Shown: positions 1 to 8,353, numbered from the stretch's first letter. The stretch is 64,000 bases of DNA from Sphingomonas sp. UBA978 (GCF_002292295.1 NZ_DBBS01000014.1:95247-159246), one strand, 5' to 3'. Made by a program: numbers and translations. The notes: generated by a model from the sequence alone, not told the origin.

Positions 1-30
1 TTCCCGATCGCGATCGAGACGTTGGTGTAA
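1..30 (+). CDS. 3' end of an upstream gene (partial)
   Basis: The first 30 bases read in frame as FPIAIETLV followed by TAA. The same codons recur at 187-216, where the copy extends upstream as the residues RYRQVWHATGVRPRS, so the true C-terminus of the upstream protein is probably RYRQVWHATGVRPRS then FPIAIETLV. The rest of the gene lies outside the window. I do not recognise the family from these residues. Confidence 0.45.
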   Translation, partial: FPIAIETLV

Positions 31-151
31 GCGACCCCCATCCTCACCCTCTCGCCGGCTTCGCCGTCTCTTCCCTCTCCCGCCGGGAGAGGGAAAAAGG
101 TGCGTAGCGCCGAAAGGGTGAGGGCGAGCGCCGAACGCTGGCGTTACCGCC
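1..151. repeat. Tandem duplication, copy 1, with REP-like hairpin
   Basis: Bases 1-151 are repeated with few changes at 187-336 (offset 186, then 185 after a one-base indel in the run of A after the hairpin). The copy holds a perfect 9-bp stem, CCCTCTCCC at 73-81 and GGGAGAGGG at 85-93, loop GCC. Weaker outer arms lie at 45-54 and 111-120. The hairpin is a REP-type extragenic palindrome and may also end transcription of the upstream gene. Confidence 0.85.
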
Positions 152-216
152 AGGTCTGGCACGCCACCGGGGTCCGCCCACGCAGCTTCCCGATCGCGAT
201 CGAGACGTTGGTGTAA
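142..216 (+). pseudogene. Duplicated C-terminal fragment of the upstream gene
   Basis: Bases 142-216 read RYRQVWHATGVRPRS then FPIAIETLV and TAA. This is a second copy of the end of the gene that stops at base 30, carried along by the tandem duplication. It has no start codon or ribosome binding site of its own and is not expected to be translated separately. Confidence 0.5.
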
Positions 217-336
217 GCGACCCCCATCCTCACCCTTTCGCCGGCCTCGCCGTCTCTTCCCTCTCCCGCCGGGAGAGGGAAAAGGCGCGTGGCGCCGAAA
301 GGGTGAAGGCGAGCGCGGAACGCCGGCGTTACCGCC
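187..336. repeat. Tandem duplication, copy 2, with REP-like hairpin
   Basis: Second copy of the unit at 1-151. The stem CCCTCTCCC (259-267) / GGGAGAGGG (271-279) is perfect, and the outer arms CACCCTTTCG (231-240) / CGAAAGGGTG (296-305) are also perfect here. The copy ends in GGCGTTACCGCC, which contains the stop codon of the convergent PL22 gene. The 1-328 stretch holds only this repeat and the two gene-end fragments. Confidence 0.85.
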
Positions 337-1702
337 CCGCCTTCGCCACCTCGACCGCATAGACATGCCCCGGTCCCCACATGTTCGACCGGAACACCAG
401 CCATTTGCCGTCGGGGGTGAAGCTGGCGTTGGGCTCCGAGCGGTAATCGTGGGGGTTGAGGTCGACCAGCCGCTCCGCATCGAACGCGCCCGGCGTGATG
501 AGGTCGGCGCTGTTGGCGGCATGGATGCCGGCGACGTCGGGGATCGCGCGCGGGCGGAGCAGCTGGATATATTTGCCGTCGGGCGCGTGCGCCGCCATCT
601 CGGGATCGCCGCCGTCGCTGGCGAACAGCGTCCCGTCGGGCGAACTGTTGAAATGCACCCCCCAGGCGTTGCGGTCGAGATGATACCAGCGGCGCCTGCC
701 GGTCGCGACGTCATAGCCCGCCACCCAGAAATCCTCGCCGCGCGGGGTCTGCAGGTCGTACCAGACGGTCTTGCCGTCCTTGCTCCACCATTCGTGGCCG
801 GCGATCTCCATGTTCATCGTCCGCGTGTGGAGCCGCTTCGGCGTGTCCGGCCGGTCGACGCGGACCAGCCACAGCCGGTCGACGACATGCCAGTTGCCCT
901 CGTGGCAATAGAGCAGGACGTTGGGATCGGTCGGCGAGAATTGCAGGTGGTTGAGCCAGTCGGTCGAGGCGGTGATCGTCTTCCTCGCGCCGGTTCTGAT
1001 ATCGATCGTGAAGATCTCCATCGGGATGCGCTGCATCAGCCGGCGGTTGATCTGCACCTCGCGCCCCTCGGCATAGGTCAGTTTCTCGCCGTTGGGTCCA
1101 CGCTCCGCGGCGGGATCGCGGCTGGCCATGACGCTGCCCGGGTTGACGCCCGCACCGGGACCGTCGCCGGTGTTGCGCGCGCCGGCGAACAGCGTCTCGT
1201 CCGCATTGATCGTCGCGATCGAATAGCCGGGCTGGAGGTCGGCGATCCGGCGGCTTTTGCCGGTGGCGATGTCATAGCCCATGATCGCACGCGGGCCCGT
1301 TTTGGCGCCGGCGCCGGCGGGGCCGTCGTGCCCCTGCGTCTGTTCCAGCGCGGTAAGGTAATAGACGGTGCCGGTGCGGTGGCCGACGAACTGCAGGCTC
1401 ACCCGGCCCGGCACGATCAGCTTCGATGTCCAGCTTTTGAGGTCGAGCGCCATGATCCCGGCGGGCGAGCTGTACGCCATCCAGCGGCCGTCGGGGGTGT
1501 AGCTGTTGACGTTGAAATAGTTGCTGCTGCTGCCAGGCTGGTCGGAGATGCGGACGATGCGATGGCCGGTGGTGCGGTCGATCCAGGTTTTGGGCGGCGT
1601 CGCCTGCATATCCGGCTTCGCCGTCAGCACCGGCACCTGTTGCGCGGTGGCGGCGGTGCTTGCCATCAGCGCGGCGGCGGCAATCCATGGCATTGGCTTC
1701 AC
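329..1702 (-). CDS. Secreted oligogalacturonate lyase-family protein (PL22)
   Basis: Predicted periplasmic beta-propeller of the PL22 family, which splits unsaturated and saturated oligogalacturonides from pectin. Repeated propeller motifs are visible, with the family hallmarks YCHEGNWHVVDRLW, GHEWW and NASFTPDGKWLVF. I chose the GTG at 1702 because AGAGGA lies 7 bases upstream; the protein then begins VKPMPWIAAAALMASTAATAQQ-like, a good signal peptide, and has 457 residues. The open frame continues upstream to 1777. The C-terminal segment reads SEPNAS where enterobacterial Ogl enzymes, as I recall them, have THPHPS, so two metal ligands may differ. It pairs with the paralogue at 5003-6313. 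Activity as a lyase is inferred from family membership. Confidence 0.82.
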   Translation of the reverse strand: MKPMPWIAAAALMASTAATAQQVPVLTAKPDMQATPPKTWIDRTTGHRIVRISDQPGSSSNYFNVNSYTPDGRWMAYSSPAGIMALDLKSWTSKLIVPGRVSLQFVGHRTGTVYYLTALEQTQGHDGPAGAGAKTGPRAIMGYDIATGKSRRIADLQPGYSIATINADETLFAGARNTGDGPGAGVNPGSVMASRDPAAERGPNGEKLTYAEGREVQINRRLMQRIPMEIFTIDIRTGARKTITASTDWLNHLQFSPTDPNVLLYCHEGNWHVVDRLWLVRVDRPDTPKRLHTRTMNMEIAGHEWWSKDGKTVWYDLQTPRGEDFWVAGYDVATGRRRWYHLDRNAWGVHFNSSPDGTLFASDGGDPEMAAHAPDGKYIQLLRPRAIPDVAGIHAANSADLITPGAFDAERLVDLNPHDYRSEPNASFTPDGKWLVFRSNMWGPGHVYAVEVAKAGR

Positions 1703-1858
1703 AGGCGATTCCTCTCGGGACGGACGTTCGACCTTGCGTGGTCGATTGACGCGACAGGTTCCACATCCTGACTGCAAGGTCCATCATTTATCGTCGTGTC
1801 ATCGTGTTGGCGGCGCCGGACGATGCGCCTATCATCGCCGCGACAGATGGAGGTCCCG

Positions 1859-2065
1859 ATGAAACTCAGCGCGCGCAACCAGATTCCGGGGACGGTCGTC
1901 GGCATCACGCCGGGGGCGGTGAACGGGACGATCAAGGTCGATATCGGGGGCGGCATCATCGTCACGTCGAGCATCACCGAAGAGGCGATCGCCGATCTGG
2001 CGCTGGCGGAGGGCGACCGCGTCACCGTCGTGGTCAAGGCGAGCGACGTGCTGATCGGCAAATGA
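1859..2065 (+). CDS. mop: Molybdenum-binding Mop/TOBE protein (molbindin)
   Basis: A 68-residue single TOBE (Mop) domain: SARNQIPGTVVGITPG, then VNGTIKVDIGGG and DRVTVVVKASDVLIGK. Such proteins oligomerise and bind molybdate or tungstate in the cytoplasm. The ATG at 1859 is preceded by GGAGG with good spacing. The next gene, the ModE DNA-binding half, starts one base after the stop codon, so the two are almost certainly cotranscribed. No molybdate transporter genes lie nearby. Confidence 0.88.
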   Translation: MKLSARNQIPGTVVGITPGAVNGTIKVDIGGGIIVTSSITEEAIADLALAEGDRVTVVVKASDVLIGK

Positions 2066-2066
2066 G

Positions 2067-2438
2067 GTGAAGGTCGGCGCGCTCAAGCTGAAGCTGCAGC
2101 TCGCATGCGGCGACGCCTATGCGCTCGGACCCGGCAAGGCCGACCTGCTCGACGCGATCCGGCGCGACGGCTCGATCTCTGCCGCCGGCCGCACGCTCGG
2201 CATGAGCTACCGCCGCGCCTGGCTGCTCGTCGACGAGATGAACCGCTGTTTCGCCGAGCCGCTGGTCGAGACGCTGCGCGGCGGCGGGCGCGAGCGCGGC
2301 GCGCGGCTGACCGCGGCGGGCGCGGCGATGCTCGCCGCCTATCGCGAGCTGGAGGCGGCGATGGCGGACGTCGCCGACCATCCCGCCTATCGCCGGCTCG
2401 CCGCCGCGCTGCGCGACGTTCCCGCCGACCCTTCGTAA
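2067..2438 (+). CDS. modE: ModE N-terminal-type winged-helix regulator
   Basis: 123 residues. The segment LLDAIRRDGSISAAGRTLGM followed by SYRRAWLLVDEMNRCF is the classic ModE/LysR-like helix-turn-helix of molybdate-responsive regulators. The protein ends after this domain and lacks the C-terminal pair of Mop domains of E. coli ModE; a free Mop protein is encoded just upstream (1859-2065). Translation starts at GTG 2067, one base after the mop stop. It probably senses molybdate through Mop or another effector. The target operon is unknown. Confidence 0.85.
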   Translation: MKVGALKLKLQLACGDAYALGPGKADLLDAIRRDGSISAAGRTLGMSYRRAWLLVDEMNRCFAEPLVETLRGGGRERGARLTAAGAAMLAAYRELEAAMADVADHPAYRRLAAALRDVPADPS

Positions 2439-2558
2439 AATCCTGATTCCACGGGCTGTTCGCCTGTGTCGCGCTGTGTATACGGACGGATATAGAGATT
2501 CGCCGACAGGGCGGGGTCGACAGGGTGTGGCCGTCCGGTCGGGCAGGGGGGTTGAACG

Positions 2559-4946
2559 ATGCGTTACGGAATCGGCCTTGCGGCGATGGCGCTGTCCCTC
2601 GGGTCGGCGCCCGCGATGGCGCAGACGCAGCGCGGGACGGCGGGCCCGGCCGCCACCGCGGACGACGAGGATACCGTGCCCGAGGTGCTGGTGACCGCGC
2701 GGCTGCGGTCCGAGAATGCGCAGGCGATCCCGACCAGCCTGTCGGTCGTCGGCGGCGACCTGCTCGACCGCAGCTATACGATCAACACGCAGGGGCTGAC
2801 GACCCTGATCCCCAGCCTCAACTACAGCTCGGCCAACCCGCGCAACACCGCCTTCACCATCCGCGGCCTGGGATCGAGCGTCGTCGCGGTCAGCCAGTCG
2901 AACGACGGGCTGGAACCGGGCGTCGGATTCTACGTCGATCAGGTCTATCACGCCCGTCCCGCGACCGCGGCGTTCGACTTCGCCGATGTCGAGCGGGTCG
3001 AGGAATTGCGCGGGCCGCAGGGGACGCTGTTCGGCAAGAACACCACCGCCGGCGCGATCGCCATCACCACCCGCGAACCGGTCTTCACGCGCGAGGGGTT
3101 CGCCGAACTGTCCTACGGCAGCCGCGATTTTCTGCAGGCGCGCGGCTGGGTGTCCGGCCCGATCACCGATAGCATCGCCTATCGCGTGTCGGGCGTGTCG
3201 ACCCGGCGCGACGGCGTGCTCGACAACGTCCGCACCGGCCGCGCGGCGAACACGCTCGGCACGCAGGCGGTGCGCGGCCAATTGCTCTTCCGGCCAGACG
3301 ACGTCCTCCGGATGCGGGTCAGCGCCGATTTCACCAATTTCCAGGCCTATTGCTGCACGCAGGTCTATTACGGCGTCTCCGCGAGTCGCCGCCCGGTCGC
3401 CCGCCAATATGCCGCGCTGGCGGCGGGGATCGGCTATCGCGTGCCGAGCACCGACCCCTATGATCGGCTGACCGATATCGACGGACCGCTCGGTGCCGAC
3501 ACCAACGAGGGCGGGGTGAGTGCGATCACCGACGTGACGCTGCCGTTCGGCACGCTGACCTCGGTCACCGCATGGCGCTTCTGGAACTGGGATGCGGAGA
3601 ACGACCGCGATTACATCGGCGTGCCCATCCAGCTGTCGCAGCACATCCCGTCGCGGCAGGACCAGTATAGCCAGGAGTTGCGGCTGGCGTCGGACGGCAC
3701 CGGCCCGCTCGGCTATGTCGTCGGCCTCTACGGCTTCCGCCAGCGGATCACCGGGCGGCCGATCAGCATCTACGGTCCCGCCGCGGCCTATTGGCTGATC
3801 GGGCCGACCACCGGGGCGAATGCGACGCCGGTGCCCGCGAACCTGCTCGACGGCTATGGCCAGGACGGACGCACCGATTTCCGCACGCAGAGCTATGCCG
3901 CATTCGGCGAGGTCAACTGGCGGATCGTGCCGGCACTGACGCTGACCGGCGGGCTGCGCTACACGCACGAGGACAAGCAGGGCTCCTATGCGACAACCGT
4001 GGCGGGCGGGCCGGCGACGACCAACGCTGCGCTGGTCAACGCCAGATTGTCGATTCTGCGCCCGCAAAGCTATACCGCGCGAGACAGCGACGGCAGCCTG
4101 TCGGGCCGCGGCAACGTCGCCTGGGCGATCAGCGACGACGTGCTCGCCTATGCATCCTATGCGCGCGGGTTTAAATCAGGCGGGATCAACATGTCGGGCC
4201 TGCCGCTCGACAACCAGAACCGCCCCGCGCTCGCTACTGCCGTGGTCCGTCCCGAAGGCAACACGACCTATGAAATCGGCCTGAAGACGCAAGCCTGGAA
4301 CCGCCGCCTCGTTTTCAACATCGACGGCTATGTGACGAAGGTCCGCGATTTCCAGGCGACCCTGATCGATTCCAGCCAGACCGTGGCACTGCGCGGCTAT
4401 CTGTCGAACATCCCGCAGGTGACGGTGAAGGGGATCGAGGCGGACGCCACCGCGGTGCCGGTACGCGGCCTGTCGCTGCGCGCGGGGCTCGCTTATGCCG
4501 ACGGGGAATACAGCCGTTATCCGGCGGGCCCGTGCCCGCTCGAGGTACAGACCGCGACGACGGCGGCGTGCGACCTCAGCGGCCGGCGGCTCGCCTCGCT
4601 GCCGCGCTTCGCGGTCACCGGCGGCGTCGATTACGTCCGCCCGGTCGGCGGCGGCGCGGTCTTCGTCCATGTCGATACCGCCTCGCGCAGCGGCTTCAAC
4701 GGCGATCCCAGCCTGTCGCGCGCGACCTATATCCGCGGTTACAACCTCACCAACGCCAACATCGGCTATCGCTTCGCCGACGGCATGGAAGTCGCGGTGT
4801 TCGCGCGCAACCTGCTCGACGCCGATTACATTCAGAACGTCACCGTGCAGGCCGGCAATTCCGGATTGATCCTCGCGACTCCCAGCGACCCGCGCACGAT
4901 CGGGCTAACGCTTCGATTCCATATGATGGAAGCGTCAAGCAGATAA
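2559..4946 (+). CDS. TonB-dependent outer-membrane receptor
   Basis: 795 residues with a signal peptide ending near APAMAQ, a plug domain beginning EVLVTARLRSENAQAIP and containing VEELRGPQGTLFGKNTTAG, and a 22-strand-type barrel. The barrel end FARNLLDADY and IGLTLRF is typical, but eight extra residues (HMMEASSR) follow the usual terminal phenylalanine. AGGGGGG precedes the ATG. It is the third gene of a same-strand run (mop, modE, receptor, PL22) and lies between two PL22 genes, which suggests import of pectin oligosaccharides. Substrate is inferred from context only; sphingomonad receptors of this class also take up siderophores and other ligands. Confidence 0.9.
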   Translation: MRYGIGLAAMALSLGSAPAMAQTQRGTAGPAATADDEDTVPEVLVTARLRSENAQAIPTSLSVVGGDLLDRSYTINTQGLTTLIPSLNYSSANPRNTAFTIRGLGSSVVAVSQSNDGLEPGVGFYVDQVYHARPATAAFDFADVERVEELRGPQGTLFGKNTTAGAIAITTREPVFTREGFAELSYGSRDFLQARGWVSGPITDSIAYRVSGVSTRRDGVLDNVRTGRAANTLGTQAVRGQLLFRPDDVLRMRVSADFTNFQAYCCTQVYYGVSASRRPVARQYAALAAGIGYRVPSTDPYDRLTDIDGPLGADTNEGGVSAITDVTLPFGTLTSVTAWRFWNWDAENDRDYIGVPIQLSQHIPSRQDQYSQELRLASDGTGPLGYVVGLYGFRQRITGRPISIYGPAAAYWLIGPTTGANATPVPANLLDGYGQDGRTDFRTQSYAAFGEVNWRIVPALTLTGGLRYTHEDKQGSYATTVAGGPATTNAALVNARLSILRPQSYTARDSDGSLSGRGNVAWAISDDVLAYASYARGFKSGGINMSGLPLDNQNRPALATAVVRPEGNTTYEIGLKTQAWNRRLVFNIDGYVTKVRDFQATLIDSSQTVALRGYLSNIPQVTVKGIEADATAVPVRGLSLRAGLAYADGEYSRYPAGPCPLEVQTATTAACDLSGRRLASLPRFAVTGGVDYVRPVGGGAVFVHVDTASRSGFNGDPSLSRATYIRGYNLTNANIGYRFADGMEVAVFARNLLDADYIQNVTVQAGNSGLILATPSDPRTIGLTLRFHMMEASSR

Positions 4947-5002
4947 TGACTTGACCCGTTGGCGCGGTTGCATAGCCTCCCGCGATCGGAGGGGAATGTA
5001 CA

Positions 5003-6313
5003 ATGTTCGACCATCACACGCGCCGGGTTCGCGCCACAGTCTTCGCCGCGGCGGCGAGCGTCGCGCTGGCGGCAACGCCCGCCATCGCGCAGGCCCCCGC
5101 CGCCGGGATCACGACCCAGCAGACGCCGGCATCGTGGATCGACCCGACCACCGGCCGGCAGATCGTCCGCATCGACGCGACGCCGGGCAATTACGCGCTC
5201 TATTTCAACTACAACCCGTTCACCCCGCAGGGCGATCTGATGATCTACCTGACGCCGGAGGGGATCCGGGCGGTCGACCTCAAGACGTGGCAGACGCGGC
5301 TGGTGCTGCGCGCGAAGGTCGACCGGCTGCTGTTCGCCGGGCCGCGCAGCCGCAGCGCCTATTACACCGTGCGCGACGTCGCGGTCGACGACGGCGGGCC
5401 GTTTCAGGTGTGGCGCGTCGACCTCGACAGCGGGGCGACGCGCAAGATCGCCGACGCCCCGGGCGGGCGGATCGAGGCGATCAACGCCGACGAGACGCTG
5501 CTGGCGGGCGAGCGCGAGCTGCAACCGCCGCCGCCCGCGATCGCCGCGCAGGGTCGGCGCGATCCGAAGACGGGCGCGCCGACCTATGCCGGCACCGGTC
5601 CGGACGGCAAGCCCTTGTCCTTCGCCGCCGCCAAGGGGCAGTGGATGGCGGCGCGCCTCGCCGCGCGGGTGCCGATGGAGATGTATAGCATCGCCATCGC
5701 CGACGGCCGGCGGCGGACGATTCATCGCGCCACCGACTGGCTGAACCATGTCCAGTTCTCACCGACCGACCCCGGGCTGCTGATGTTCTGCCACGAAGGA
5801 CCGTGGGACAAGGTCGACCGCATCTGGACGATCCGCACGAACGGCAAGGGGCTGACCAGGGTCCACACCCGCACCATGGCGGGGGAGATCGCCGGCCATG
5901 AATTCTGGAGCAGCGACGGGCACACGATCTGGTATGATCTGCGCACGCCGGCGAAGGATGGCGCGGGCTGGCTGTCGAGCTATGACGTCGCGAGCGGCGC
6001 GCGGACGCGGCTGGCGATCGCCGGGGACCAGAGCTCGTACCACTTCACCCAGTCGCCCGACCGGACCGTATTCGCCGGTGACGGCGGCAACGCCGGCAAG
6101 TGGATCAGCCTGTTCACGCCCCGCGCGACGGCGACGCCGCAGCCGAACCTGATCGCGCCCGGCGTGCTCGATACGACGCGGCTCGCCAACCTCGCGACGC
6201 ACGATTACACGCTGGAGCCGAACCAGCATTTCACGCCCGACGGCAAGTGGATCGTCTATCGCACCAATCTGGAGGGCGCGCCGGCGATCTATGCGGTGTC
6301 GACCGGGCGCTAG
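5003..6313 (+). CDS. Secreted oligogalacturonate lyase-family protein (PL22), second copy
   Basis: 436 residues with signal peptide (cleavage near TPAIAQA) and a PL22 beta-propeller: SWIDPTTGRQIVRID near the N-terminus, DWLNHVQFSPTDPGLLMFCH, GHEFWSSDGHTIWYDL, and HFTPDGKWIVYRTN at the end. GGAGGGG precedes the ATG by 8 bases. It follows the TonB receptor after 56 bases and is probably in its operon. It is a clear paralogue of the 329-1702 product and shares the EPN variant (LEPNQH) at the place of the metal-binding HPH. Its stop overlaps the stop of the convergent nicotinamidase gene by four bases. Confidence 0.82.
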   Translation: MFDHHTRRVRATVFAAAASVALAATPAIAQAPAAGITTQQTPASWIDPTTGRQIVRIDATPGNYALYFNYNPFTPQGDLMIYLTPEGIRAVDLKTWQTRLVLRAKVDRLLFAGPRSRSAYYTVRDVAVDDGGPFQVWRVDLDSGATRKIADAPGGRIEAINADETLLAGERELQPPPPAIAAQGRRDPKTGAPTYAGTGPDGKPLSFAAAKGQWMAARLAARVPMEMYSIAIADGRRRTIHRATDWLNHVQFSPTDPGLLMFCHEGPWDKVDRIWTIRTNGKGLTRVHTRTMAGEIAGHEFWSSDGHTIWYDLRTPAKDGAGWLSSYDVASGARTRLAIAGDQSSYHFTQSPDRTVFAGDGGNAGKWISLFTPRATATPQPNLIAPGVLDTTRLANLATHDYTLEPNQHFTPDGKWIVYRTNLEGAPAIYAVSTGR

Positions 6314-6948
6314 CCGAGGACGATGCCCGCCGCCGCAAAGCGCGCCTCCGCCTCATCCGCGGTGGTGCGGCCGTCGCCCAGCGGCAGGGCGATGGCGCGG
6401 GTGAGGTCCTTCAGCACGATCGCCTCGAACCCGTGTTCGGCGGCGTCGAGCGCCGACCAGCCGACGCAATAGTCGTAGGCGAGGCCGACCAGCACGCAGC
6501 GCGTTACGCCGATGTCGCGCAGGAAGCCGGCAAGCCCGGTCGGCGTGGTGCGGTCGTTTTCGCGAAAGGCGGAATAGCTGTCGATCGCCGGGTCGGCTCC
6601 CTTGCGCAGGATCATGCCAGCGCGCGCCACCGCACCCGCCACGGCGGGGTGGAATTCGGCGCCATGGCTGCCCTGCACGCAATGGTCCGGCCACAGCGTC
6701 TGCGCGCCATAGGGCATGGCGACGGTGGCAAAGGGCAGGGCGCCCGCATGGCTGCTCGCGAACGAGCTGTGGCCGGCGGGGTGCCAGTCCTGCGTGACGA
6801 CGACATGCGCGAACCGGCCGGCGAGGTCGGCGATACGACCCATGATCGCGTTGCCGTCGGTTACGGCGAGCGCGCCGCCGGGACAGAAATCGTTCTGCGG
6901 ATCGATGACGAGCAGGGCGTCGTTGGCGTGCGGCAGGAAGCGGGACAT
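6310..6948 (-). CDS. pncA: Nicotinamidase (pyrazinamidase)
   Basis: 212 residues, usual length. It converts nicotinamide to nicotinate plus ammonia in cytoplasmic NAD salvage. The catalytic triad is visible: D16 in VIDPQNDF, K116 in LRKGADP, C161 in YDYCVGW. The metal site is D54/H56/H60 in TQDWHPAGHSSF. Isochorismatase-fold relatives are possible, but the complete PncA pattern makes this assignment firm. Convergent with the PL22 gene; both stops share the palindrome CTAG. Confidence 0.95.
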   Translation of the reverse strand: MSRFLPHANDALLVIDPQNDFCPGGALAVTDGNAIMGRIADLAGRFAHVVVTQDWHPAGHSSFASSHAGALPFATVAMPYGAQTLWPDHCVQGSHGAEFHPAVAGAVARAGMILRKGADPAIDSYSAFRENDRTTPTGLAGFLRDIGVTRCVLVGLAYDYCVGWSALDAAEHGFEAIVLKDLTRAIALPLGDGRTTADEAEARFAAAGIVLG

Positions 6949-7019
6949 GCCCGCTTATCGCCCGCGGCGGCGCGCGGCGAAAGCCCCGGCCGCGCCGACA
7001 CGCGACCGGGGCTGCCGGA

Positions 7020-7583
7020 TCAGCGGGGCGCCGTCCCGGTCGGGGCGGGAGCTGGCGCATTCGCAGCGGGCGGCGTCGCGCGGCCATCCGCAGGCGGGGG
7101 CGGCGGTGCGCGATCCGGACCGGCGCCCGGGGGCGGCGGCGGACCGTCCCCGCGCGGACCCCCCGGACCACCACGGCCATGCGGTCCGTGCGGGCCATGC
7201 GCCGGGCCGACTTCGCGGACCTGACCCGCGGGGTCGACGAGGAAGCGGGCGCGCAGCTGACCGTCGTCGTAGCGGCCCTGCACCATCACCGCATTGCCCT
7301 TGGCGATGCTACCGGTGGCGTTGCGGCCGGCGTCGATCATCGCGCGGCCGGTGCCGTCCTGCACGACGAAGCGGTCGCCGAACACCTCGGCGACGCGGCC
7401 GCGGACGGTGACGATGCCGTCGCTGGATCCCAGCTTCGCGATCGGCGTCGCCACCGTCGGCGCCATTTCGATCGAGGGGCGGGTCAGCGCCACCGCGCCC
7501 GCGCCGCCGGCCGCGCCGACCGCGACCATGGCCGCCGCGCCGAGTGCGAGGCGCTGGCGGTGTCCGAGTGTCATCCTAGCCAT
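7020..7583 (-). CDS. Periplasmic OB-fold protein with proline-rich tail
   Basis: 187 residues. An N-terminal hydrophobic segment (about 12-33) anchors or exports it. An OB-fold core follows (about 50-125: VTVRGRVAEVFGDRFVVQDG, MVQGRYDDGQLRA), and then a low-complexity tail of His-Gly, Pro and Ala. The fold resembles the BOF/YgiW and DUF5666 periplasmic families. It is divergent from an OmpR-family regulator and kinase; in E. coli ygiW neighbours qseBC, which supports a stress-related periplasmic role. GGAG precedes the ATG by 7 bases. Exact function is unknown. Confidence 0.7.
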   Translation of the reverse strand: MARMTLGHRQRLALGAAAMVAVGAAGGAGAVALTRPSIEMAPTVATPIAKLGSSDGIVTVRGRVAEVFGDRFVVQDGTGRAMIDAGRNATGSIAKGNAVMVQGRYDDGQLRARFLVDPAGQVREVGPAHGPHGPHGRGGPGGPRGDGPPPPPGAGPDRAPPPPPADGRATPPAANAPAPAPTGTAPR

Positions 7584-7643
7584 TCAAGTTCTCCATTTGG
7601 TGTGTCGATGACGGCGTTCTAGGATAATGCGTCCGACCCCCGC

Positions 7644-7671
7644 TGAACCGCGCGGTTCAGGTTCGGTTTAG
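7644..7671. promoter_or_regulatory. Candidate response-regulator binding site
   Basis: A perfect 16-bp palindrome TGAACCGCGCGGTTCA (7644-7659) runs into GGTTCGGTTTAG, so GGTTCA, GGTTCG and GGTTTA-like hexamers follow each other. OmpR-family regulators bind such direct repeats. The site lies 23-50 bases before the response regulator gene and about 60 bases before the divergent OB-fold gene, so it may control both. Confidence 0.5.
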
Positions 7672-7693
7672 CGACACGGGATACCGGCGGCCG

Positions 7694-8353
7694 ATGCGCA
7701 TCTTGCTAGTGGAAGACGACAGCGAATTGGGGCCGGGGATCGCGCGGGCGCTCCGGGCGGAGCATTTCGCGGTCGACCTCGTCGCCGACGGGATCGACGC
7801 CGCGCATCTGGGCGAGACGGAGGCTTATGACGCCGCGGTGCTCGACCTCGGGTTGGCGGGCAAGGACGGCATCACCGTGCTGAAGGAATGGCGCGCCGCG
7901 GGCCGCACGCTGCCGGTGCTGATCCTGACCGCGCGCGACGGCTGGTCGGACAAGGTCATGGGGTTCAAGGCGGGGGCGGACGACTACCTCGTCAAGCCGT
8001 TCCGGCTGGAGGAGCTGGTGATGCGGCTGCGCGCGCTGGTGCGCCGCGCCGCGGGCCATGCGCAGCCGGTGCTCGCCTGCGGGCGGCTGTCGTTCGACAC
8101 GCAGATCGGCCATTTCGAGCTCGACGGCCTGCCGCTCAAACTGACCGCGTTCGAATGGCGGGTGCTGTCGGCGCTGATGCTGCGGCGCGAGGCGGTGATC
8201 GAGCGGCTCGACCTGCTCGAACGCGTCTACGAGGGCGATGCTGATGTCGATTCGAATAGCCTCGAGGTGATCGTCGGCCGGCTGCGCCGCAAGATCGGCG
8301 CCGAAATGATCGAAACGGTACGCGGCCGCGGCTATCGGCTGACCTGCCCGTGA
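7694..8353 (+). CDS. OmpR-family response regulator (QseB/TctD-like)
   Basis: 219 residues. The receiver domain has acidic residues in VEDD, the phosphorylation site D51 in AVLDLGLAG, and lysine in YLVKPF. The C-terminal winged helix (about 125-217) ends ETVRGRGYRLTCP. The kinase gene overlaps its stop by four bases (GTGA), so the two are translationally coupled. The LDLGLAGKDG pattern is typical of the QseB/TctD/PmrA subgroup. A palindromic site upstream suggests autoregulation. Confidence 0.93.
   Translation: MRILLVEDDSELGPGIARALRAEHFAVDLVADGIDAAHLGETEAYDAAVLDLGLAGKDGITVLKEWRAAGRTLPVLILTARDGWSDKVMGFKAGADDYLVKPFRLEELVMRLRALVRRAAGHAQPVLACGRLSFDTQIGHFELDGLPLKLTAFEWRVLSALMLRREAVIERLDLLERVYEGDADVDSNSLEVIVGRLRRKIGAEMIETVRGRGYRLTCP

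Noticed and set aside
2439..2558. ModE operator before the TonB receptor (GTGTATAC...GATATAG at about 2476-2492)
   Set aside because: Only loosely like the TATATA-spaced consensus and not palindromic; too weak to call.
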